From CAVRUD01 sp963849635 (GTDB lineage Bacteria; Chloroflexota; Chloroflexia; Thermomicrobiales; UBA6265), in contig CAWKIA010000041.1 of the NCBI GenBank assembly GCA_963849635.1, forward strand, positions 13,770 to 77,769: DNA of 64,000 nt. Reading direction: 5' to 3'. Below, piece by piece: positions 27,827-35,013 of the stretch (position 1 is its first letter; each line of letters opens with the position of its first letter). Below the pieces are notes generated by a model. That model was given only the letters and a program-made list of their open reading frames with translations, was not told where the DNA came from and searched no databases. The position numbers and the translations under genes are program-made.

Positions 27827-27862
27827 AGTCGCTACCCACCGACGCGTCGGTGGGTAGCGACT
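27827..27862. terminator. 36-bp perfect palindrome
   Basis: Two 18-bp arms (agtcgctacccaccgacg and its complement) meet with no spacer. It lies about 70 bp downstream of the P7 stop. It could act as a terminator or processing site, or as a protein-binding palindrome. There is no T-tract on the minus strand. Confidence 0.5.
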
Positions 27863-27931
27863 TTCGCATTCGGCGGTTGAATCAGGAATCGGTCACGTGC
27901 CAACGTTCGGTGCGGCCAATCAGCGCCGTCG

Positions 27932-28759
27932 CTAGTTGGCGTTGCACTGACCGCCGCAGTTCCCTGCGTAGTAGCTATTGCACTGCTGGTTCCAGTAGTC
28001 GAGGGTCTGGCCTCCGCCGCAGTTCTGGGGCAGGCAACCGAAGTTGGCGATGAATGGGTTGGCCTGGTAGCACTGGCCGACCCGGCCGTTCGACGGAGGC
28101 GGCATCGCACCCACGTACGAATTGCCCCTGACGCACCGCACCAGATCCGGGCAGTCATCGATGAAGAGGTTGGCCTCGCCAAACTCCGCTCCGGACGCGT
28201 CTGGGACCGTTGGCGTCTCCTGGAATGTCAACCCATGTTCCGACTGGTACGAGTCCAACACTTTGGCGTCGTACGTCAGGCTTTGCGTCGCTGAGTCGTA
28301 CTGAGGATTGGTCAGTTCGACCACGATGATGTTGGTCTCGCCTTCGGCCGGTTCCACCGCCAGGGCAGCGTTCGGTGGATTATCTGGGGTGAAACCGAGG
28401 CTCTCGAGGAACTTATCCATTGGCACCGAGGCAACCAGCCGCTCCGGCCGGTCGGAGAACGCGACGGTGCGGCCGTGGGCTCCCTGGAAGGAGAGGACAT
28501 ACGTGCCGTCTTCGCCGGACTTCGGCGCGAGTGAACCACTGCTGAAGCTCTGGACGAAAAGGTAGGACAGCTTGTCGTCGTCCCCACCAGCGGCGGGCGT
28601 GCCAGTGACCGGGGTCGCGTCCTGCGCATAGGACGAGGCAGCCAGGCCGACGGCCAGGGTCCCGGCGGCCAGCCCACCGCCGGCCTGGAGTGCCTGCCGC
28701 CTGGTGAGGCGGCGGGCGGCGAACCGGCGCGCGATCGAATCGAAGACCTGGGAATCCAT
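27932..28759 (-). CDS. FIDDC-family exported Cys-rich protein (P7, intact)
   Basis: Array member of 275 residues, intact. ATG at 28759 has AAGGAG 8-9 bases upstream. Twin-arginine-like signal R-R-L-T-R-R-Q-A-L-Q with a long Ala/Gly hydrophobic run ending Y-A-Q-D-A-T-P. The core keeps Y-L-F-V-Q-S-F-S-S-G, F-S-D-R-P-E-R-L-V-A and N-L-F-I-D-D-C. The tail is distinct: C-L-P-Q-N-C-G-G-G, Y-W-N-Q-Q-C-N, C-G-G-Q-C. It lies 57 bp downstream of P8, likely on the same transcript. Confidence 0.75.
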   Translation of the reverse strand: MDSQVFDSIARRFAARRLTRRQALQAGGGLAAGTLAVGLAASSYAQDATPVTGTPAAGGDDDKLSYLFVQSFSSGSLAPKSGEDGTYVLSFQGAHGRTVAFSDRPERLVASVPMDKFLESLGFTPDNPPNAALAVEPAEGETNIIVVELTNPQYDSATQSLTYDAKVLDSYQSEHGLTFQETPTVPDASGAEFGEANLFIDDCPDLVRCVRGNSYVGAMPPPSNGRVGQCYQANPFIANFGCLPQNCGGGQTLDYWNQQCNSYYAGNCGGQCNAN

Positions 28760-28816
28760 GGCGAAGTCTCCTTTTGCCCGCGGGTGTGCGGACGGCGTTG
28801 GCACGAACGTCGTGGG

Positions 28817-29692
28817 TTATGAGGAGGCGGACCAGTAGTCGCTGCTGTCCAACACAGTCCCACCGACGGAGTAGGTCTGATCGCAGGGGTACTGGTCCGT
28901 GCAGAGGGTGGGGAACGCCTGCTGGCAGAGGGCCTGGTAGTAGGGCTTGGCCTGGCACATCATGCAGGTGAACTGGTTCCAGCTCCAACAGTGCCCCTCA
29001 TTGCCGAGGAACCTCCCGGTGATGTCCTGGGGGTTCGTGGTGACGCAATAGGTCGGCCAGTCCGGGCAGTCGTCGATGAAGAGGTGGGCGGCGCCGAAGC
29101 TGGCCGGCAACGCGTCCAGCCCGGTCGGCTCCTCGGCGAAGCCCATCTCGACCGTGTCCGACCAGGCCTCCAACGCCGTCGCGTCGTAGGTCACCGACGG
29201 GCCGCTCGGGTCGTAGACGGCGTTCGTGAGTTCGACGACCGCGATGTCGGTCCCGCCCTGGCCATCGGAGGTGACGAGGGCGGCATTGGGCGGGTTGTCG
29301 GGCAGGAAGCCCAGCTCCGCGATCACCGTGTCCGAGGGAGCGGCCCCGACGATCCGTTCCGGGCGGTCGGAGAAGTAGAGGGTCTGGCCGAGGCCGTGGT
29401 CGAGCGTCAGCGTATAGGTGCCGTCCGCGCCCGCCTTCGGGGCGATGCTCCCCCCCTGGAACGACTGCACGAAGAGGAACTCGACCTTGGTGGTTTCTCC
29501 AGCAGCGTCTCCTCCCTCAGCCGCCGGCGTGCCGGTATCCGGTGTCGCCTCCTGGGCGGCCACGGCGCGAACGCCGAGGCCGGCTACCAGGGCGGTGGCC
29601 CCGGCGACCCCGGCCTGGCGGATCGTGTCCCGGCGCGTGAGGCGCCGGGCGGAGAACAGCTGGCTGATACGATCGAAAGTCGTTGGATCCAT
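28817..29692 (-). CDS. FIDDC-family exported Cys-rich protein (P8, intact)
   Basis: Array member of 291 residues, intact. Start at ATG 29692, or 29701 three codons earlier (ACAAGG precedes it directly). Signal: F-D-R-I-S-Q-L-F-S-A-R-R-L-T-R-R with a hydrophobic stretch ending V-A-A-Q-E-A-T-P. Core: F-L-F-V-Q-S-F-Q-G-G, L-Y-F-S-D-R-P-E-R-I-V-G, D-N-P-P-N-A-A-L-V and H-L-F-I-D-D-C. The tail has C-M-M-C and further Cys, then a Ser/Tyr-rich end without Cys. Confidence 0.75.
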   Translation of the reverse strand: MDPTTFDRISQLFSARRLTRRDTIRQAGVAGATALVAGLGVRAVAAQEATPDTGTPAAEGGDAAGETTKVEFLFVQSFQGGSIAPKAGADGTYTLTLDHGLGQTLYFSDRPERIVGAAPSDTVIAELGFLPDNPPNAALVTSDGQGGTDIAVVELTNAVYDPSGPSVTYDATALEAWSDTVEMGFAEEPTGLDALPASFGAAHLFIDDCPDWPTYCVTTNPQDITGRFLGNEGHCWSWNQFTCMMCQAKPYYQALCQQAFPTLCTDQYPCDQTYSVGGTVLDSSDYWSASS

Positions 29693-29787
29693 CTCGGTCA
29701 TCCTTGTCCTGTGGAGGTCGGGTTCCACCCCGCCCATGTGCAGGGGGTGGAGCATCTGTCGGCGAATCGGCGTGGGGACGCGTCGGA

Positions 29788-30529
29788 TCAGCAGTCGTTC
29801 CCGATGGTGACGCAGTTGCCGCATTGCGCGACGCACTGGTCGTGGTTGAAGCCGGCGACGCAGATCCCCGTCCAGCAGCAGTTCGGCGGACTCGTGCAGC
29901 CACCGAAGACGCAGGCAGCCCCCCAGGCAAAGCAGTTGCCGACGGTGAAGTCGCTGTTACACGCGCAATCGCAGTACGCGCCGGGATTTGCCGGGTCCGA
30001 CCAGCACTGCTCGTCGATCTGCGCCGTGAACGACTTCCCGGCGACCGGTGTGCCGAGGCCCGGCGCCGGCATCGGATCGCTCACCTTCGCCTGGGTGTCG
30101 GCCAGGCATTGGGGCGAGTCGGAGCCATCGACGTAGCCACAGCGGCTCGTCGCCAGGTGGATGCGCCACGGCCGCCTGCTGGACGCGGGCGCCGTGGGCC
30201 TGCTGGTGGGCCTGCACCTGATCGTGCGACCAGGTGGCGATGTCGGCCTGCATCTGGGCGATCTGCTCGGCGTTCTGGGTGTGGAACTGCTGGACCGCGT
30301 CGGAGACCTGGCCGCATTCGCCGGTGACCGGATCGACGGCGGCGGCCAGCGCCTCGTAGAGTGTGACCCAGTCCTCACCCGGCGCATCCTGCGCGCCAAC
30401 GTGGGCCGCCGTTGCCTGGACCAGGGCCGCGCCGCCCAGCGTGCCCGCCGCGATCGTCTTGAGCGCGCCGCGGCGATCGGAGCCGCGCGCCATCATCCTC
30501 GCCAACCAGTCGATGCGTTTCCCGTCCAT
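29788..30529 (-). CDS. Exported Cys-rich protein heading the array (P9, frameshifted)
   Basis: First gene of the minus-strand array, about 246 residues. ATG at 30529 has GAGGGAG upstream. A twin-arginine-like signal (S-D-R-R-G-A-L-K-T-I plus a hydrophobic segment ending V-G-A-Q) is followed by a helical Gln/Ala-rich region, not the FIDDC core. A one-base break near 30155 leads to the C-terminal part, which has about 15 Cys, including C-D-C-A-C-N-S and C-C-W-T-G-I-C. It shares only the export mode and the Cys-rich end with its neighbours. Confidence 0.6.
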
Positions 30530-30747
30530 CGTGACTCCCTCTTTGTGTCGTCGACGGCTGTGATTCGGTTCGATCGCGGCTCCCGCGAAGGGTGGCGGCG
30601 TGCCAAGGGTAGGCATGCCTAACTGACGGACAACATAGCGCACTGGCCAATCGGCCGGACCAGATCGACGCCTACAAGGTTTGGGCTTGCTGATCACAAA
30701 ACCATTTTCAGCATAGGGAATGGGGAGGGGGCAGTCCAGCCGACGGC

Positions 30748-30807
30748 GTACCCAACTTCGCGTGTCGGAGTACCCAATTTACGGGCGCGCCAGTACGCAA
30801 CCCAATT
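30748..30807. promoter_or_regulatory. Triple direct repeat upstream of the array
   Basis: Three copies of a T-T-G-G-G-T-type unit (minus strand; plus strand gtacccaactt at 30748, gtacccaattt at 30770, acccaatt at 30800) recur at 22- and about 27-base spacing, about 220 bases before P9. They resemble activator-binding direct repeats on one helix face. Nothing else is recognised in 30530-30842. Confidence 0.45.
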
Positions 30808-30842
30808 GGGGGATGTGTCGGTACCCCGGAGTGGATGGGTGG

Positions 30843-33299
30843 TTAGGGCTGGGTCGAGGCGGTAGGTATCGCCCCTTCGGAGATGGCCGATTCCGTCAGC
30901 AATCCCGCGCCAACCGCGGCCTCGATGGCGGCGGAGCGCGAGTGGACTCCGAGAATTTGGAAGAGGCTGGCCACGTGGCGCTCGACGGTCCGCACGCTGA
31001 GGAACAGGGCCCCGGCGATCTCAGGATTGCTCATGCCGGCGGCCAGAAGGGGCAGAATCTCGGATGCCCGAGGAGGGAGGTTGATGGCGGACGGAGCTGA
31101 CTCGGTGAGCGTGAAGGCAAGCGCCTCGGCAACCGATAGATCTGTCGTCAGCGCCCGGCCCGCCGCGAAGGACGCCGCAAAGGCTTCCGCACCGAGAGCT
31201 TGCCGTGCAAACGCAACGTCGCGTTCGTACTCTTCGTAATACGCCGGCTCCAACGGGCGGCCGGAGAGTTCCCGCTGCTCGGCGGAAGCCCCGTAGAGCC
31301 GGGCCGCTGCTTCCGCCTGACCGACTCGACCGGCGATATCGGCGATGACTTCCAGGTAATGAAAGACCAACTCGCGCTCTGCCCAGTCAGCAAGGAGCCC
31401 CTCGCGGGCGATCGCCAACGCCTTGGGTAGATCGCGGCGCTTATGGGCGTTTGCTGCGTAGCAGATGAGCACAGCCGACCTCCCGCGCCCGTGGTCGATT
31501 TCGCGAAAGATCGTCAGTGCTTCCTCGCATGCAGCGGTCACGTTGGCGAGGTCGGATTCAACCCCTCCCTCGTCCACCGCCTCGTACCCCTCCGACGCAG
31601 CAAGAGTGAAAAGCGTCCAGCCAATTCGCCCTTGCGCATTGAGTGCCCGAAATCCGGATAGCGAGTCGCGCAACGCCCGGTGCGCGCCCTCCAAGTCGCC
31701 GGCGTGGGTAAGGAGCGAGCCGCGGATGCGCGAGGCTTCGGCAATGCCGAAGAGATCATCGTGCTGCCGGGCCAGCGATAGCGCCTCCTGCGTGAGCGCT
31801 AATCCTTCGGCGAGTTTGCCCTCAACCACAGCCAGCGCGGCCCCATGGGTGAGTGCGCGCACGCGGGAAGCAAGCTCACCTCCTGGCAACGCCAGCGCGC
31901 GTTGCAACCATATTCGCTGCTCGCGGGCATTGGACCCGGTGATCGAATGGGGGTCGAACATGGTAGCGGCCAACCGCAACGCCATCTCGACCTCACCGTG
32001 CTCAAACGCCCAGTCCAGTGCGCCCCGGAGGTTCCCCGCCTCGGGGAAAATGAGTCGCCGCAAGTCGCCGGGCTCGTCGCCCCAGAACGTCTGCCCGGCC
32101 CGCGTTGCGAGATCCAGGTAGTACGCGGCGTGCCGCCGCCGTACCTCCTGCTGGCCGCTCTCGATGAGCAGCTCGTTCGCAAACTCGCGCACCGTTTCGA
32201 GCATCACCAGGCGTGGCGCATCGGTACCGTTCGTGTCGATCACTCGGACAAGGCTTTGTTCCACCAGCGACTCCACCGCGCCGATGACATCGGGCACGGT
32301 CGGGGACTCACATACTGCCTCCGCCGCCTCCAGTGTGCAGCCGCCCTGAAACACGCCCAGGCACCGGAAGACCTCTTGTTCTGGCGACGTGAGCAGGTCA
32401 TAGCTCCAGGCGATGGCGTCGCGCATTGTCTGGAGCCGGGCGGGGAGGTCGCGTGGGCCATGGGTGAGCTGGGGTAGCCGGGGGTCAAGCCGTTCCAGCA
32501 GTGCTTGTGGAGTAAAGAGTTGTCCCCGCGCGGCGGCGAGTTCGATGGCCAAGGGCAGTCCATCAAGCCGGCGGCAGATCTCGGCGACGGCGGCGGCGTT
32601 CGCCTCGGTGAGCGCGAAGCCCGGGCGAACTTCGCGGGTGCGCTCCACGAAGAGGCGCACTGCCTCGGAACCAAAGAGGACCTGCGCCGGTGACTGGGAA
32701 GATGCGGCTTGAGCGGCCAACTGGCCCGAGCCGCCGCTCCGTCGTGGCAACGACAGTGGCGACACAGGTACCGCCCGTTCACCCGAGACGTGGAGAAGCG
32801 TACGGCTGGTCACCAGCACCTTCAGGTCCGGGCATGCACGAAGCAGGTCCGTGATCTGTGGCCCAGCCGCGACGATCTGCTCGAAGTTGTCGAGCACCAG
32901 GAGTGCTTCTCTGGTGTGGAGAAATGACTCAAGCATCTCTTGAGCAGGCTGATCGCCACGCGTGCGAAGCCCGAGATCGTGAGCGATGGTCGGGGCGACG
33001 ATGGCGGGGTCGCGGATGGAGGCGAGATCAACGAAGGCGATCCCGTCGGCAAAGTCGGCCGCCAGCTCGACCGCTACCTGAAGCGCGAGGCGCGTCTTGC
33101 CGACGCCGCCGGGACCGGTCATTGTCACCAGACGGACGGCTGGGTCGCGCAGGAGCGCGCTGACCGCGGCGACATCCTGTTCACGACCGACGAGCGTCGT
33201 GATGGGTACGGGAACGCGGCCGAGGACCGCCCGGCCCGAAGGTGCCGGAAGTCGGATCGGCGTCAGGCGGGTTGGGATGGCAGACGGCTCGGACATCAT
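30843..33299 (-). CDS. NB-ARC ATPase / LuxR-type regulator
   Basis: Large transcriptional regulator, 818 residues. N-terminal NB-ARC/STAND ATPase with Walker A G-P-G-G-V-G-K-T-R near residue 55, Walker B L-L-V-L-D-N-F and the conserved V-T-S-R-T. The middle is helical with TPR-like Leu/Ala repeats (G-R-I-G-W-T-L-F-T-L). The last 65 residues form a LuxR-type helix-turn-helix (N-P-E-I-A...S-V-R-T-V-E-R-H-V-A-S-L). Such proteins sense an effector through the repeats and activate transcription after ATP-driven assembly. ATG at 33299 is likely but has no strong ribosome-binding site. Faces away from the P9 promoter, with the triple repeat between them. Confidence 0.8.
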   Translation of the reverse strand: MMSEPSAIPTRLTPIRLPAPSGRAVLGRVPVPITTLVGREQDVAAVSALLRDPAVRLVTMTGPGGVGKTRLALQVAVELAADFADGIAFVDLASIRDPAIVAPTIAHDLGLRTRGDQPAQEMLESFLHTREALLVLDNFEQIVAAGPQITDLLRACPDLKVLVTSRTLLHVSGERAVPVSPLSLPRRSGGSGQLAAQAASSQSPAQVLFGSEAVRLFVERTREVRPGFALTEANAAAVAEICRRLDGLPLAIELAAARGQLFTPQALLERLDPRLPQLTHGPRDLPARLQTMRDAIAWSYDLLTSPEQEVFRCLGVFQGGCTLEAAEAVCESPTVPDVIGAVESLVEQSLVRVIDTNGTDAPRLVMLETVREFANELLIESGQQEVRRRHAAYYLDLATRAGQTFWGDEPGDLRRLIFPEAGNLRGALDWAFEHGEVEMALRLAATMFDPHSITGSNAREQRIWLQRALALPGGELASRVRALTHGAALAVVEGKLAEGLALTQEALSLARQHDDLFGIAEASRIRGSLLTHAGDLEGAHRALRDSLSGFRALNAQGRIGWTLFTLAASEGYEAVDEGGVESDLANVTAACEEALTIFREIDHGRGRSAVLICYAANAHKRRDLPKALAIAREGLLADWAERELVFHYLEVIADIAGRVGQAEAAARLYGASAEQRELSGRPLEPAYYEEYERDVAFARQALGAEAFAASFAAGRALTTDLSVAEALAFTLTESAPSAINLPPRASEILPLLAAGMSNPEIAGALFLSVRTVERHVASLFQILGVHSRSAAIEAAVGAGLLTESAISEGAIPTASTQP

Positions 33300-33556
33300 A
33301 GCCTGCGCCTCGGCCGAATTGGGGACACCAAGGCGAGTTTGACGATTCTGATCACGCTCGTCAACGTCGTTCGTCCACCCGTTTGTCCTACGCCGGAAAC
33401 CGACCGAGATGACTGGGTGGCAGGCCACAGGCATCGGGAGGCCGGGGCAGGCAAGCACGTGGACGCGGCGGTTCACCCGCTAGAGGCGGGCCATCACGGC
33501 CCAGTCAGCATCGCCCGGCCCTTCAGACGACAGCGTCGTCTCCTTCGCAACACGCG

Positions 33557-33955
33557 CTAATTCTGCCCAGTCCAGGAGTCGATGCGGATGGTGGCTTTGT
33601 AGCGTTCCTCACCGACCACGCCGCGGGTGTAATCGGCGCCGGTGTATTTGCGGGCGAGTTGGTTGACGAAGGTGAGGTCGCGGTACAGCTCCCACTCGTC
33701 GACCTCGCCGCGGAGTTCAAGGTAGCGCTGCGGGTTGGCCGGGTCGAGGATCGAGAGGGCAACGTGTGGCGCACGCTGGAGGTTGCGGAACTTCTTCGTC
33801 TCCGGCCGGATGCTGAGCAAGATGTGCTCACCGTCCCAGATGAACCAGACCGGGTTCACCTGGGGCCGACCGTGCTCGTCGACCGTGGCCAGATGGGCGA
33901 GCTGGGTGCTTTCGAGGATGTCTCGGTACTGATCGGGGACCGGGGCCTTGGGCAT
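33557..33955 (-). CDS. PPOX-class flavin/F420-binding protein
   Basis: Protein of 132 residues with the split-barrel pyridoxamine-phosphate-oxidase fold. Visible: H-L-A-T-V-D-E-H-G-R-P-Q-V-N-P-V-W-F near the N-terminus and the phosphate-contacting region R-P-E-T-K-K-F-R-N-L. The family binds FMN or F420 and reduces small molecules; the substrate is unknown. ATG at 33955 has GGAG about 9 bases upstream. A truncated copy lies at 34720-34881. Confidence 0.8.
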   Translation of the reverse strand: MPKAPVPDQYRDILESTQLAHLATVDEHGRPQVNPVWFIWDGEHILLSIRPETKKFRNLQRAPHVALSILDPANPQRYLELRGEVDEWELYRDLTFVNQLARKYTGADYTRGVVGEERYKATIRIDSWTGQN

Positions 33956-33981
33956 CAGATGCGCTCCATCAAAAGAGAGAA

Positions 33982-33999
33982 GCGCCCGGAACCGGGCGC
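33982..33999 (-). terminator. Terminator-like hairpin before PPOX gene
   Basis: gcgcccgg-aa-ccgggcgc: an 8-bp G/C stem with a 2-base loop, followed on the minus strand by the pyrimidine run ttctctctttt. It lies in the 5' leader of the PPOX gene, so it could be a terminator of upstream transcription or an attenuator. Confidence 0.45.
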
Positions 34000-34108
34000 G
34001 ATCACGTAACGCGCCATTATAGGGCCGTTCCTCGCCCGGAATGGCTTGCACGGCCTGTGCGGCCCTGCCACATGCGGATGGTCCGCGCGATCATGGAAGG
34101 AGGGGTCG

Positions 34109-34333
34109 ATGCTGTTCCCCTGCCAGTTCACGTGGTTCCCTGGCACGTCGCGCGAGCAGGATGCTCAGCGGTTGGTGGTCCAGCATGACGCCGGCGCGAA
34201 CAATCAGGACCAGAACAATGGTTGGTACAACCATGCAATGTTGCGAATCGCTGGTCTACCGCGACGATGCCGATCAATTCACTCGATAACACTATCCGTT
34301 TCTCTGGCTAATGATCTTCGACGTGTGCAATGA
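34109..34333 (+). CDS. Small hypothetical protein, possibly truncated
   Basis: 74 residues with a strong site (AAGGAGGGG, 3 bases before the ATG). The N-terminal half (F-T-W-F-P-G-T-S-R-E-Q-D-A-Q-R, then Q-H-D-A-G-A-N-N) looks like the start of a small ligand-binding or dimeric-barrel domain; after G-W-Y-N-H-A the composition deteriorates, suggesting a frame break near 34230. Family not recognised with confidence. Confidence 0.35.
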   Translation: MLFPCQFTWFPGTSREQDAQRLVVQHDAGANNQDQNNGWYNHAMLRIAGLPRRCRSIHSITLSVSLANDLRRVQ

Positions 34334-34719
34334 CGATCGCATCAACGAACTATTCGAAATCGCCGAAAGTAACGCTTCGTCGTGAACGCGATTCGCACAC
34401 ACAACGAGCCGCGCACCGCCCTCAATGCTTCGGCCCGCGGTTCGTTGTATGTGCGGAATCGGTCCTACGCGGGCTTGGAGCCAGCCTCCGATGTTGGAGG
34501 AGGAGCGGTCGGATCGGATTCACCTTCCGCGTCGGGCGGAACAGATTGGGCGCCGTGGCCCGCTCCCGAAGCGTGTAGGTGTGTCAGAGGCGCCTTCGAG
34601 GTCGTGCTTCCAATCGGCAAGGGTTTCTGGCTCTGTGCCGCGCTCTTCGTCGGTGGGTTCCCTCATCGTGCGCCTCCTTGATTGGTAGGTCGTTCGCAGT
34701 GTGTATTGTCGCGCCGGAA
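34334..34719. other. Intergenic region, no gene seen
   Basis: 386 bp with only Arg-rich chance frames. It lies between a probable gene fragment at 34109 and the truncated PPOX copy at 34720, and is probably eroded coding DNA. Confidence 0.4.
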
Positions 34720-34881
34720 TCACATTGGGGCAAGACTGGTGTCTGGCGCGGGACGGCGACTGCGACGGCCGGTGCGAACCAAATGCTGCGGACGCCCGTG
34801 CGGATCGACCGTGGTGAGGTGGCCGAGCGCCGTGCTCTCGATGATGCCGCGATACCGATCGGGTACCGTTCCACTGGGCAT
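34720..34881 (-). pseudogene. Truncated PPOX-class paralogue
   Basis: A 53-codon frame beginning M-P-S-G-T-V-P-D-R-Y-R-G-I-I-E-S-T, closely matching the first 33 residues of the intact PPOX protein at 33557-33955 up to G-R-P-Q. Beyond about 34783 the match is lost and the frame ends at TGA. It is a duplicate that has lost its 3' three-quarters. Confidence 0.6.
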
Positions 34882-35013
34882 CGTCGACTCCTAGTTGACT
34901 GGACGATGCCCGACCTCCCGCTACAATCCAAGTTAAGAATCTCGCGCGCCGGCGCCATGTGCCTACTCTGATATCGCCGGGGACGTGGCTACCGGCTACC
35001 AAAGGTCCCATAG

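Noticed and set aside
34520..35011. Open frames on both strands before the second regulator
   Set aside because: Arg/Ser-rich with no motif; the only supported content is the truncated PPOX copy at 34720-34881.
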